The position numbers were made by a program, and so were the translations under genes. Positions 60,101 through 64,000 of a DNA stretch of 64,000 bases are shown one piece after another. Under the pieces are notes generated by a model. The model saw nothing but the letters and a program-made list of their open reading frames with translations. It was not told where the DNA came from and did no database searches. Source of the DNA: Sthenelais limicola (Eukaryota > Annelida > Polychaeta > Phyllodocida > Sigalionidae); assembly GCA_942159475.1 (NCBI GenBank), contig OW804096.1, positions 14,247,871-14,311,870 on the forward strand, in the 5' to 3' direction. Each line of letters opens with the position of its first letter. Within the stretch, counting starts at the first letter, position 1.

Positions 60101-62946
60101 TCTAGGCGATCGATCTTTTTTGTTAGCATTTGTTTGAATTAATTAGTATTTATTCATATATTTAATGTTTCAGTTTTTCTGCTTTTGAAGAGGAACGTAT
60201 ATAATTTTACATGGTGTGTGGCTTCGATCAAAGATTTGTCACGCATATTGCAAGCCAAATCATATAACTTTTATTAGAACTTAATATAAGTTTAAACTAG
60301 GGTCAAATATCCCAGCATGGTTTTGTTCCAATTGACCGAGATGTTTTCTTAGTGTTGATGTTTTCTATTCTACATACTTTACAAGTTTCGTGGTCAACTT
60401 TAAAGGTACAACTCATTAAGTACCTTCATCTAGTATTTATGGTTTCTCTCTAACAAATTACAATCATATGATAACATGATGTATAGATAAATCTACATAA
60501 TCGATATAATAAAATCAATTAGTAAATTCAGATTTATGCTTCCTCTTTGTGAACCGAATCAACCTTGAAATCGGTTCACGTCAGAGTTTTACAAATCATA
60601 CGAGACAATCCCAGAGTCAGTGCCAACAGAACACAAAGGAATATTTTGATTCCTTTATACCAGCGGTGTAAACAAATTAAAACTAAAATACTCATCTGAC
60701 AAAGAAACAAAAGCTGTGGGCTGTGGTTGGCCACAGTTATTTAAGGTACACGTTGGGATAGCTAGGATAAATAGATATATCTGTCTAGTATCCACTTATA
60801 AGAATATCATGTACATTTGTGTGTGCAGGACCGGGACGGACTTCGATAACATCACAAACGAGCACTTAAGATAAACTTGCCCCAGATAAATGATGAGTGC
60901 TATGCAAAAGGATAAGATTCAGAACGGCATAGGATGTTAATTTAGAGTTTTAAATGAATGATTTTTAGAAGTCCTTATGACGTTGAGCATCGCCTGTTCG
61001 ACTGAACAGTTTCTACGCTAAAATATCTGCATTGGATTTGAAAAGAATTTGAATTAGTTGAAGGATATTTCTTCAGCGACCAAACACGAAGAAAATAAGA
61101 TCCACAAAAAAGAATCGAGATACAAAAGTAAAAACTTCGATAGTAGAATCCAATTAATAATCTTCGTATATATTCCAAAGTCAAAAATCAGGAACTATAA
61201 TGATTGCTTAAGATCAAGATCAAATAATCTGTGCATATTCAAAGGAGCAAGATTAATTCTGAAGGTCAAGAAGATTTCAAATTGTCAAAGGAGCATCCCA
61301 AGTCATCATGAACAGCAATAAGAGCTTCAAGTACAGCACAAAAAAAATCAGGGCGAAAGGTTGGTTATAGCCATCGTTCAACAGTACATAACAAGAACAA
61401 TGAGTAGCAAGAAAAAAAAGAAAATAGTTTGAGCTCAAAAGGGTAGGAAAATGCTTGAGCTAAGGAACTATATCTATTACTTATAGGCAGTAACATAGCA
61501 TGGCCAAGAAATAGATAAAAAAAAATCTTAACTCTACATTCGAAAATTTCAAAAAAGAAATCCTTTTTAAACACCCATGGGTCTTAATCACATGCCTAGT
61601 AAGACTATGACATGCCCCAAACATTCCAGATCTTCAGTCCCGTTCTCCCAGATGTTAACAGTCATGACTGCTCTGGCATTCCAATCTGATTGTCGTGACT
61701 AGCCAATACAATGTCTCAGTTTCGTGATTTCACTAGTAACCAGAAAGGGAGGTTATATATCAACATACACACTTCCCTGCTGCCATGGACGGCCCCTTTT
61801 TCTTATCTATAACCTCCACTTTTTTAAAGATTTTTTTTTTTTTTTTTTTTAAATTTCATATTCAAATTGGGTTTACTTTAAAACCTGCTGTAACTTCATT
61901 TAGTGTTACAATAAGTAATTTGTATGCACAGCATAACTAATAATAGGGGGGAAACTAGCTAAGAACACCGTATGCATTAACTTGTTAACGCATTTTTCAT
62001 ATGCATTAACTTTGTAATGCATTCATCGTCATATCCAAATATTCCCTCAATAACTGAAGAGCTCAGCTAATAAATATTCATAAGCTATTCCGACCGAGTC
62101 TTTCCTGTCTCCGTCTAAACTCAGAAATAAAAACCTTTTATTTTAAAAAAATGTTCATACTCCACACATAAATGAACCAGAACTTACGGTATCCTGCTGA
62201 GGGTCTCTGAGACTTTTGATAGTTTACTCAACGTACTAATGACCTGGAAAAAAGATCGTTTCCGTCAGTATAAGGGAAATCATGGGACATTTAAGATACA
62301 AGCAAACAATACATTTTCCCAATTACCCATTCCCCCAAAGGAAAATACCGATATATTTGTTAGGTTATGCATTTTTTTTAACTGGAAATATCTATGAAAA
62401 TGAATCCATCCCCAAAACAACAACACAAATCCTTACAGCGATCATTGAATTATAAATACAAATTTTATCAAGTGTGAGGCCTAAGACAGCTTAAACTATA
62501 CATGTAACGCTCCCTTATATTGTCCAGCAATTCCAATAAATTACACTGTGATTGTCCCTAACGGCTAAAGTATTATCAACTAGATGTATACTCAACTATT
62601 AGTATTATCAGGGACAAATATTATATTCGCTTTTATATAATGTTCTATTTAAGCCAGACTTACCTTGGAAAATGGCGATGGTTAATTTGAATTAAGTTTA
62701 GTTAACCGAGAGATGTGTGCTTCAGAGACTAATATATAATAGTGCTGCTCTATCAGAACATTGATTCATCGTTAGAATATATACCAAACACAAATTTCAG
62801 TTACTGCATCAATGAGACAAACAACCTACCTTTCCAAAATCTTTCATATCAAATAAATCATCTGGTTTGAACAGGTCAGCCTCCTGCATACCAAATGTAT
62901 TTTTGCAGGTGAGTAGAAACATCCGTATGTTCTTCAAGCACAGGAA
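19823..62946 (-). CDS. vav: Vav-family Rho/Rac guanine nucleotide exchange factor (5' end outside the window)
   Basis: Vav proteins couple tyrosine-kinase signalling to Rho-family GTPases: phosphorylation of the acidic region releases the DH domain, which loads Rho/Rac with GTP. All domains of the family are encoded in order: CH, acidic, DH, PH, C1, SH3, SH2, SH3. Exons (high to low): 62830-62946, 62188-62243, 57241-57312, 57098-57169, 55128-55209, 53582-53728, 51162-51266, 50682-50729, 49877-49975, 49314-49382, 48511-48720, 46748-46843, 45657-45821, 44668-44759, 44083-44128, 36969-37058, 34521-34627, 34117-34250, 33835-33891, 33332-33403, 32199-32320, 31748-31810, then one of four alternative exons, then 22074-22190, 21301-21391, 20620-20898, 19823-19888. 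Every junction is GT-AG and in phase. The first roughly 65 residues are missing. Introns not listed separately here hold nothing I recognise. Species cannot be named, so paralogue identity (Vav1/2/3) is not assigned. Confidence 0.96.
20896..22190 (-). CDS. vav: vav exons: SH2 domain
   Basis: Exons 22074-22190 and 21301-21391, completed by the first part of 20620-20898. The first encodes [20 protein letters not shown] and TYLIRSR, in which the Arg of the FLVR-type motif binds phosphotyrosine. The second encodes [20 protein letters not shown], containing the conserved KHIKV of Vav SH2 domains; the third starts [11 protein letters not shown]. In Vav this domain docks on activated receptors and adaptors. 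The first base of exon 22074-22190 completes the Trp codon of the chosen linker exon. Confidence 0.96.
23301..23530 (-). CDS. vav: vav alternative linker exon 4 (ends LSPYRW)
   Basis: The longest version at 230 nt, phase 0 to 2: it starts [20 protein letters not shown], has a basic Ser-rich middle, [17 protein letters not shown], and two bases of Trp. The acceptor is CAGCAG, a NAGNAG tandem site (exon end 23,530 or 23,527), which would toggle one Gln. The donor is GTGCGA, weaker than the other three. RxxS and RRTP motifs suggest phosphorylation sites (inference). A 40-bp minisatellite lies in the upstream intron. Confidence 0.82.
23661..24590. repeat. 40-bp minisatellite, about 23 copies
   Basis: Tandem copies of a 40-bp unit containing TTAGGTGATGGGTTGAAGTT and GAGAGGAAGGAGAGA, with few variants and one single-base insertion near 24,201. 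From 23,683 to 24,545 the plus strand contains no C at all, so the vav pre-mRNA has no G there, hence no AG or GT dinucleotides. The array lies in the intron just upstream (RNA sense) of linker exon 4. Confidence 0.96.
24709..25521. other. vav: Rest of the intron between linker exons 3 and 4
   Basis: Purine-rich sequence up to about 24,830, then a GGT/TGG trinucleotide run at about 24,994-25,056. Open frames here are composition artefacts. No exon with the L-[S/T]-x-Y-x-W ending was found. Confidence 0.5.
25522..25634 (-). CDS. vav: vav alternative linker exon 3 (ends LTMYGW)
   Basis: The shortest version at 113 nt, phase 0 to 2: [20 protein letters not shown], then [17 protein letters not shown] plus two bases of Trp. 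The acceptor is ATGTTTTCAG and the donor GTATGT. It has proline-rich PLPW and PGPPSP stretches and a basic RRSS start. Joining it after exon 1 or 2 shifts the frame and meets TAG in the SH2 exon. Confidence 0.8.
26824..26993 (-). CDS. vav: vav alternative linker exon 2 (ends LTPYPW)
   Basis: A 170-nt exon, phase 0 to 2, beginning [19 protein letters not shown] and ending STDSLTPYP plus two bases of Trp. The acceptor follows a long T/G-rich tract (ATGGCAG). A second in-frame acceptor 18 nt further in (TCGCAG, exon end 26,975) would remove six residues. The donor is GTATGT. It is Ser/Pro-rich with a tyrosine (SREYGVLSP). It cannot be combined with exon 1 in one mRNA: TG + AGT makes TGA at the junction. 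Confidence 0.82.
26994..29186. other. vav: Intron between linker exons 1 and 2
   Basis: No further linker-type exon was found. There is a proline-containing open frame at 27,063-27,248 (minus) without a good donor, and a short tandem repeat (GGAGTGACAGAGGTAGTGACTGA) near 28,047-28,095. I see nothing else recognisable. Confidence 0.5.
29187..29353 (-). CDS. vav: vav alternative linker exon 1 (ends LSAYPW)
   Basis: A 167-nt exon, phase 0 to 2, encoding [20 protein letters not shown], then a Pro/Ser/Ala-rich part, ending ILDLSAYP plus the first two bases of Trp. The acceptor has a strong pyrimidine tract (TTTGGCCCCTCTCTGTAG) and the donor is GTAGGT. LSAYPW is the residue pattern found immediately before the SH2 domain in vertebrate Vav proteins, so this is probably the ancestral version. 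It splices directly to the SH2 exon at 22,190, forming TG|G-TAC (Trp-Tyr). The plus-strand open frame over the same place is a shadow. Confidence 0.82.
29822..30058. mobile_element. MITE-like element, copy 2 of the GGGTCAG family
   Basis: The ends GATCAGGGTTCCAGAAAATG (left) and CATTTTCTGACTGCCTGACCC (right) are diverged inverted repeats. The segment after the left end, ACAATT-G-C-TTCACCAAT...AATAACCCAA, matches the copy at 16,549-16,783. It has no coding capacity. A further fragment of the family may lie at about 29,612-29,660. Confidence 0.65.
30632..30841. mobile_element. 210-bp fold-back element
   Basis: AATAGAGAGATTTAGC at the left end pairs with GCTAAATCTCCCTATT at the right end. The pairing continues inward through ACTAACGCATCCACTAACTA, and GTGGGGATATCTCGAGAG pairs with CTCTCGAGATATCCCCAC. 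Only small bulges and a short GC-rich loop are unpaired. It is a non-autonomous inverted-repeat element in the intron between the first SH3 and linker exon 1; the rest of that intron holds nothing recognised apart from a poly-T run (about 29,682-29,699). Confidence 0.85.
31748..33403 (-). CDS. vav: vav exons: proline-rich stretch and first SH3 domain
   Basis: Exons 33332-33403, 32199-32320 and 31748-31810. The first encodes [17 protein letters not shown], a proline-rich stretch. The other two encode the SH3 fold: [25 protein letters not shown], the YWWEGRL Trp pair, and EGFFPANFV. In Vav this SH3 is atypical and binds partners such as Grb2. The last exon ends in phase 0 (SSRM|), which sets the start phase for whichever linker exon follows. 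The first intron contains a Tigger-like MITE and a 159-bp tandem repeat. Confidence 0.95.
32500..32680. mobile_element. Tigger/pogo-like MITE
   Basis: Left end TACAGTTGAACCTCACATAA and AGACCACC; the right end, inverted, reads TACAGTGGAACCTCTCTATT and AAGACCACCC. Both are flanked by TA. CAGT-GAACCTC termini with a TA target site are typical of pogo/Tigger-type Tc1-mariner MITEs. It is about 180 bp and non-coding. Confidence 0.75.
32770..33275. repeat. 159-bp tandem repeat, about three copies
   Basis: ACCAGGCTG-TTA-TTCAGCTCC/AGCTCCTATAGCTGACC blocks recur at 32,876, 33,034 and 33,193 (spacing 158-159 bp), with alternating sub-blocks ending TAGTATACTACCATCTATTG. The last two copies are nearly identical; the first is diverged. 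Confidence 0.85.
33835..34250 (-). CDS. vav: vav exons: C1 zinc-finger domain, with two ligands replaced
   Basis: Exons 34117-34250 and 33835-33891. The first gives [19 protein letters not shown] and [10 protein letters not shown]; the second gives [16 protein letters not shown]. The spacing fits a C1 domain (H-x12-C-x2-C-x13-C-x2-[C]-x4-H-x2-C). However, the Cys after YKC-x-x is Ser (the AGC codon formed just after the splice junction), and the final Cys is Val. In C1 structures those two cysteines, with the first His and the third Cys, form one zinc site; the other site (CDVC plus H-x2-C) is intact. Splicing (CCA-A|CT-AGC) is fixed by frame. An unseen alternative second exon could restore them. 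Confidence 0.92.
34521..44759 (-). CDS. vav: vav exons: PH domain
   Basis: Four exons: 44668-44759 ([15 protein letters not shown]), 44083-44128 ([15 protein letters not shown]), 36969-37058 ([20 protein letters not shown]) and 34521-34627 (YYFLVERRD then [18 protein letters not shown]). These give the seven strands and the C-terminal helix, with its invariant Trp (KRKWIDAI), of a PH domain. In Vav the PH and C1 domains pack against DH and help substrate binding. Phases are 0/2, 2/0, 0/0 and 0/2. The second intron is about 7 kb and contains MITEs, CTCF-like motifs and a possible 24-nt microexon; the third, about 2.3 kb, contains the GA microsatellite cluster and one MITE. Confidence 0.95.
35640..36080. 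repeat. GA/CT and poly-G microsatellite cluster
   Basis: Several (GA)n runs, the longest at about 35,834-35,880 and 35,958-36,013, with poly-G runs near 35,669 and 35,881 and GAGGTA repeats at about 35,803-35,838. The long Ser/Leu open frames on the minus strand (35,416-36,307) are translations of this low-complexity DNA, not genes. Confidence 0.95.
36229..36245 (+). promoter_or_regulatory. CTCF-like motif
   Basis: CGCGGCCAGGTGGCGCC resembles the animal CTCF core (CC-x-x-AGGkGGCGC). It lies in a small GC-rich island within the vav PH intron. This is a motif match only. Confidence 0.3.
36585..36768. mobile_element. TTAA-flanked fold-back element, copy 1
   Basis: It starts TTAAAGGGTGGTCTCCACTG and ends with the inverse (AGTGGAGCCCACCATTAA); inner parts also pair (CTGCG-TAAGCCTTACGATG, GTAGGTGGAGAGGAG, CTGCCTACAT with ATGTAGGCAG). 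Copies 2 and 3 at about 38,991-39,196 and 39,363-39,543 share these parts. TTAA at both ends suggests a TTAA target duplication, as in piggyBac-related MITEs. Confidence 0.85.
38991..39196. mobile_element. TTAA-flanked fold-back element, copy 2
   Basis: Same family as the element at 36,585: ACTCCACTGGATGCGGTAAG on the left and GCTTACTGCAGCCGGTGGAG plus ACCACCCTTAA on the right. The left terminus is diverged. It lies in the 7-kb PH-domain intron of vav. Confidence 0.8.
39363..39543. mobile_element. TTAA-flanked fold-back element, copy 3
   Basis: It starts TTAAGGGTGGCCTCCACTGC and ends CGCAGCCAGTGGAGACCCCC followed by TAA. It is only about 165 bp from copy 2 and in the same orientation. It contains the shared CTGCCTACAT...ATGTAGGCAG internal pair. 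Confidence 0.82.
40757..40770 (+). promoter_or_regulatory. CTCF-like motif in the PH intron
   Basis: CCGCCAGGGGGCGA is close to the CTCF core CCACCAGGGGGCGC. It sits a few bases from the donor site of the candidate microexon at 40,778-40,801. Motif match only. Confidence 0.35.
40778..40801 (-). CDS. vav: Possible 24-nt vav microexon in the PH domain (uncertain)
   Basis: On the minus strand CTACATGCAG precedes ATGATGGACAAATTCCTCCC CGTG, followed by GTAAGAG. This would insert MMDKFLPV in frame (phase 0 to 0) between CKSR and GATFSF of the PH domain. Without it the PH domain is already complete, so inclusion would be a regulated insertion. The splice sites are decent but the evidence stops there. 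Confidence 0.25.
45657..49975 (-). CDS. vav: vav exons: DH (RhoGEF catalytic) domain
   Basis: Five exons, all phase 0 to 0: 49877-49975, 49314-49382, 48511-48720, 46748-46843 and 45657-45821. The first carries the conserved first helix ([15 protein letters not shown]), the second [19 protein letters not shown], and the third [17 protein letters not shown] through [17 protein letters not shown]. The fourth has [20 protein letters not shown], the highly conserved GTPase-contact helix of DH domains, and the fifth [20 protein letters not shown]. Together they encode the domain that catalyses GDP release from Rho/Rac GTPases. The key family motifs are intact and no frameshift is seen. The intron between the third and fourth exons contains a 44-bp minisatellite. 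Confidence 0.96.
47520..48350. repeat. 44-bp minisatellite in a DH-domain intron
   Basis: Repeats of a unit containing CCAAGATCCAAACTCTGACC and CATCAATTCATCCC plus CACACCCACC, period 43-44 bp, about 16 good copies from about 47,630, with degenerate ones to the left. The transcribed (minus) sense is G/T-rich. Confidence 0.93.
50682..50729 (-). CDS. vav: vav exon: 48-nt linker before the DH domain
   Basis: A 16-residue segment ([16 protein letters not shown]) between the acidic region and the DH domain, phase 0 to 0. The acceptor is CATATTTAG and the donor GTACTG, which is weak. It can be included or skipped without altering the frame, so it is a candidate cassette exon. Confidence 0.65.
51162..51266 (-). 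CDS. vav: vav exon: acidic region, DEIYDDL regulatory tyrosine
   Basis: Encodes [20 protein letters not shown] then [22 protein letters not shown] corresponds to the main autoinhibitory tyrosine motif of Vav (DEIYEDL, Tyr174 in human VAV1), followed by a basic stretch. The acceptor is a run of AGs (TGTAGAGAG): joining in frame to the previous exon requires the third AG (exon end 51,266). Using the first AG (exon end 51,270) would need an upstream exon ending in phase 2. The donor is GTACGT. Confidence 0.87.
51405..51499 (-). mobile_element. tRNA-derived SINE (copy 1)
   Basis: The minus strand reads GAGGTGGCCGAGCGGTTCAA (A box at 51,477-51,489) and, about 40 nt later, GTGGGTTCGAACCC (B box at 51,426-51,437), an RNA polymerase III promoter of Ser/Leu-tRNA type. 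It is followed by CTGCAGAATTCACCTCCCC, also present in a second degenerate copy at about 57,655-57,745. The stems needed for a functional tRNA and the acceptor end are not there, so this is a SINE head and not a tRNA gene. Confidence 0.75.
52351..52724. mobile_element. MITE-like element with 16-bp terminal inverted repeats and a CRE
   Basis: The left end AATAGGGCGCGTAAGT (52,351-52,366) and the right end ACTTACGCACTCTATT (52,709-52,724) are inverted repeats at 14 of 16 positions. The interior is GC-rich for this window and contains TGACGTCA (52,413-52,420), ACTTCCGG near 52,650 and GCCGCCATGAC near the right end. It lies in a vav intron. It has no coding capacity and no clear target duplication. 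Confidence 0.6.
53582..53728 (-). CDS. vav: vav exon: extra acidic-region segment
   Basis: Encodes 49 residues starting [19 protein letters not shown], with two tyrosines in [12 protein letters not shown]. The frame needs the second of two closely spaced acceptors (CACAGTCAG); the first, four bases upstream, would cause a stop. Phase 0 to 0, donor GTAGTG. I know of no clear counterpart in vertebrate Vav, so it may be a lineage-specific or cassette exon. Its coding status rests on the open frame, phase fit and composition. Confidence 0.72.
53765..54252. repeat. TAGA/GATA microsatellite with a CACGAGGTAGAT super-repeat
   Basis: A long (GATA)n tract regularly interrupted by (A)CACGAGGTA or CAAGAGGTAGATTA, giving a compound repeat. 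It lies just upstream of the acidic-region exon at 53,582 in RNA sense. Minus-strand open frames rich in Tyr-Leu-Ser-Ile are artefacts of this repeat. Confidence 0.95.
55128..55209 (-). CDS. vav: vav exon: acidic region, four tyrosines
   Basis: Encodes [20 protein letters not shown] followed by LLKETHK. It is rich in Asp/Glu with four tyrosines; DEDIYSRL matches the DEDIYSGL tyrosine motif of vertebrate Vav. Phosphorylation of such tyrosines by Src/Syk-type kinases relieves autoinhibition of the DH domain. Phase 2 to 0; acceptor TTTGCCAG, donor GTAGCC (weaker). Confidence 0.88.
55457..55599. mobile_element. 143-bp near-perfect fold-back element
   Basis: AAGTTATTTGCAATTTAAAG and GCCTAGTCCACTAAGCC-ATTCTCATGCGATT form the left arm, and the right arm is its inverse with one clear mismatch in about 50 bp. 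The loop contains GCGCCGCAGAGGACTCTATT. The high arm identity suggests recent insertion or repair. Confidence 0.88.
57098..57169 (-). CDS. vav: vav exon: acidic region (DDKIYEGL)
   Basis: Also exactly 72 nt and phase 2 to 2, separated from the previous exon by an intron of only 71 bp. It encodes [19 protein letters not shown] followed by ANRA. The acceptor is TGTCTTCCAG and the donor GTAAGT; the nearer acceptor TTTTCAG would put a stop in frame, so the upstream one was chosen. DDKIYEGL resembles the EDIYxxL tyrosine motifs of the autoinhibitory acidic region. It could be skipped without changing the frame. Confidence 0.85.
57241..57312 (-). CDS. vav: vav exon: acidic-region start (tyrosine pair)
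   Basis: A 72-nt exon encoding [23 protein letters not shown] after the split Pro codon, phase 2 to 2. The start is fixed by frame: acceptor CCCCCTCCAG followed by A-GGT-TTC restores Pro-Gly-Phe, whereas the AG two bases further on would give an early stop. The Gly-Phe-Pro matches the CH-to-acidic transition seen in vertebrate Vav. It contains two adjacent tyrosines in an acidic setting. Confidence 0.88.
57650..57745 (-). mobile_element. tRNA-derived SINE (degenerate copy 2)
   Basis: The minus strand has GCATAAGAATGTTGTGTGTT CAAATCC and then GCTGCGACTTTACCTCCCC, aligning with GCATGCGAATGTTGTGGGTT CGAACCC and the tail of the copy at 51,405. The B box is decayed (GTTCAAATCC) and the A box is not clear. 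Confidence 0.6.
59196..59265. mobile_element. 70-bp TTAA-bounded inverted repeat
   Basis: TTAAGGTTGGTATCCACTAC on the left and GTAGTGTATACCAGGCTTAA on the right pair with a few mismatches and are bounded by TTAA. The terminus resembles TTAAGGGTGGTCTCCACTG of the three elements at 36-39 kb, suggesting a related, internally deleted member. Confidence 0.55.
62188..62243 (-). CDS. vav: vav exon: end of CH domain
   Basis: Encodes [18 protein letters not shown] plus two bases of a Pro codon. It continues the previous exon as [13 protein letters not shown], matching the GKVIYTLSxLS segment of Vav CH domains. The acceptor TTTTTTCCAG has a good pyrimidine tract and the donor is GTAAGT. It is 56 nt long, phase 0 to 2. 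Confidence 0.93.
62830..62946 (-). CDS. vav: vav exon: calponin-homology domain, C-terminal half (first visible exon)
   Basis: This exon encodes 39 residues beginning [19 protein letters not shown] and ending [10 protein letters not shown]. It matches the conserved Vav CH-domain stretch FLCLKNIR...ELF...DLFD..DFGKV. In Vav the CH domain folds back on the acidic region and DH domain to keep the exchange factor inactive. The acceptor is ATCTTGCAG and the donor GTAGGT; phase is 0 to 0. The preceding exon, with the start codon and the first half of the CH domain, is not between here and 64,000, so the gene is cut by the window edge. Confidence 0.95.
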
Positions 62947-64000
62947 CTGCAAGATAATAATCAACAACCAAAATGAGATACAGATTGACAATATTGACGA
63001 TAAACGTATGTGAATATCAGGAACTTCTAAAAAAGAAGGCACGATAGAATTTAGGCGGGTGGAAATGTTGAGACCTCCGAAAGTACTTGGAATAAAATCA
63101 AGTATAAGAGCTTAAAGAAAAGAGGAAAATTCGAATGTTTTATGAGGGAAAAAAATTAGATTCTATTTTATCTTATTTTAGATTCAAATTGTAGAAATTA
63201 AGAGTATTGTCTATAAATAACAGGCAAGATCACGAAACATTGGTAAGAAGGCAACATTTCTGTCAGAGACAGACTGTTTTCCTGCTTTCCAACTTATAGA
63301 TGACTTATCAAGACACGAATCTGGGACGGTTCCTATCGGTTGGCCTCTTACGTAATAATTAATGATAGATACTAGAACAGGGATTCTGTAAATTCGCAAA
63401 ACCAAAATATTCGACTTAAATGTGGGATAAAAAATCAATTGATACATGGACATAGTCATAGAGGATGTTGTGATCATCATGAGTACTACAGCTAGTCTCC
63501 AGTCCAATGAAGTGATGTTTTAAATAAATCGAGAATGAAATTAGTAAACAAACAGCGACGAGTTCGTGAGATGTAAACAGTACAAATTGCAAGTACATGG
63601 TTATGTAGGAATTCGTTAGGTAATCAGCTGGAGTCAAGTGGGAAGCATGTGTATTGGAAATCTGGCGAAGAGCCAAGAAAGTTCAGAGATGAGGTCTGGC
63701 CATACGTAGACAGAGTATCCATCTCTATTGTCCCTCCATGGAAGGAAGGCTGGTTATACGGGCTAGTCATTCGTTGCTAATTGGAGTACGCATATTAATA
63801 TAGATCAATTCAAACTTGTATTAGATTCTAAGAACTGTTCGTTAAGGGCCAAATAAATGAATAACATATTCTCCTAAAAAATATGAAATATATTATAAAA
63901 GGAATATTCTGGGCTAGCATACACTTAATTAAAGTGCATATATACTTAGGTCAGTTAAGAGTACTCAAATAATAAAATGGGTGTATTTAGAGAAATTAAT
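62947..64000. other. vav: vav intron sequence at the right edge
   Basis: I looked for the upstream CH exon (which should end in a complete codon before FLCLKN) and found none with suitable splice sites. The short open frames here have no recognisable content. Confidence 0.5.

Larger units (their letters stand above)
57313..62187. other. vav: 4.9-kb vav intron between CH and acidic region
   Basis: Contains the degenerate SINE copy and a 70-bp TTAA-bounded inverted repeat at 59,196-59,265. A poly-T run lies at about 61,826-61,850. No exon fits the reading frame here and none is needed. Confidence 0.6.

Overview
The window looks like nuclear DNA of an invertebrate animal. It is AT-rich, has long introns, carries many short inverted-repeat (MITE-like) elements and a tRNA-derived SINE, and holds one large intron-rich gene. 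I cannot place it more precisely from sequence alone. No bacterial-style operons, rRNA genes or CRISPR arrays are present.

Layout: (1) 1-11,248 is a satellite array of a 68-bp unit, about 160 copies, running off the left edge. It contains a recent 2.5-kb internal duplication and is interrupted once by a 406-bp foreign insert (8,474-8,879) with a strong hairpin. (2) 11,249-19,021 has no gene I can support, apart from a MITE and microsatellites. (3) 19,022-62,946, minus strand, is a single gene: a Vav-family Rho guanine nucleotide exchange factor. I reconstructed 26 constitutive exons plus 4 alternative ones, with matching splice phases throughout. The 5' exon or exons (N-terminal part of the calponin-homology domain, start codon, promoter) lie beyond the right edge. 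Domain order is CH - tyrosine-rich acidic region - DH - PH - C1 - SH3 - linker - SH2 - SH3. The visible part encodes about 928-967 residues depending on the linker exon.

The most striking signal is in the linker between the first SH3 and the SH2 domain. Four separate exons (29,187-29,353; 26,824-26,993; 25,522-25,634; 23,301-23,530) all start in phase 0, all have length 2 modulo 3, and all end in L-[S/T]-x-Y-x-W with the Trp codon split as TG|G into the shared SH2 exon. Any pairwise combination breaks the frame, so they form a mutually exclusive set giving four Vav isoforms with different proline/serine-rich linkers. A 40-bp minisatellite lies just upstream (in RNA sense) of the last of them; its sense strand has no G at all for about 860 nt.

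Other notable points: the C1 domain has lost two cysteines that belong to the same zinc site; the acidic region is expanded to six exons with about 12 tyrosines; a possible 24-nt microexon lies in the PH-domain intron; and there are several families of fold-back elements.
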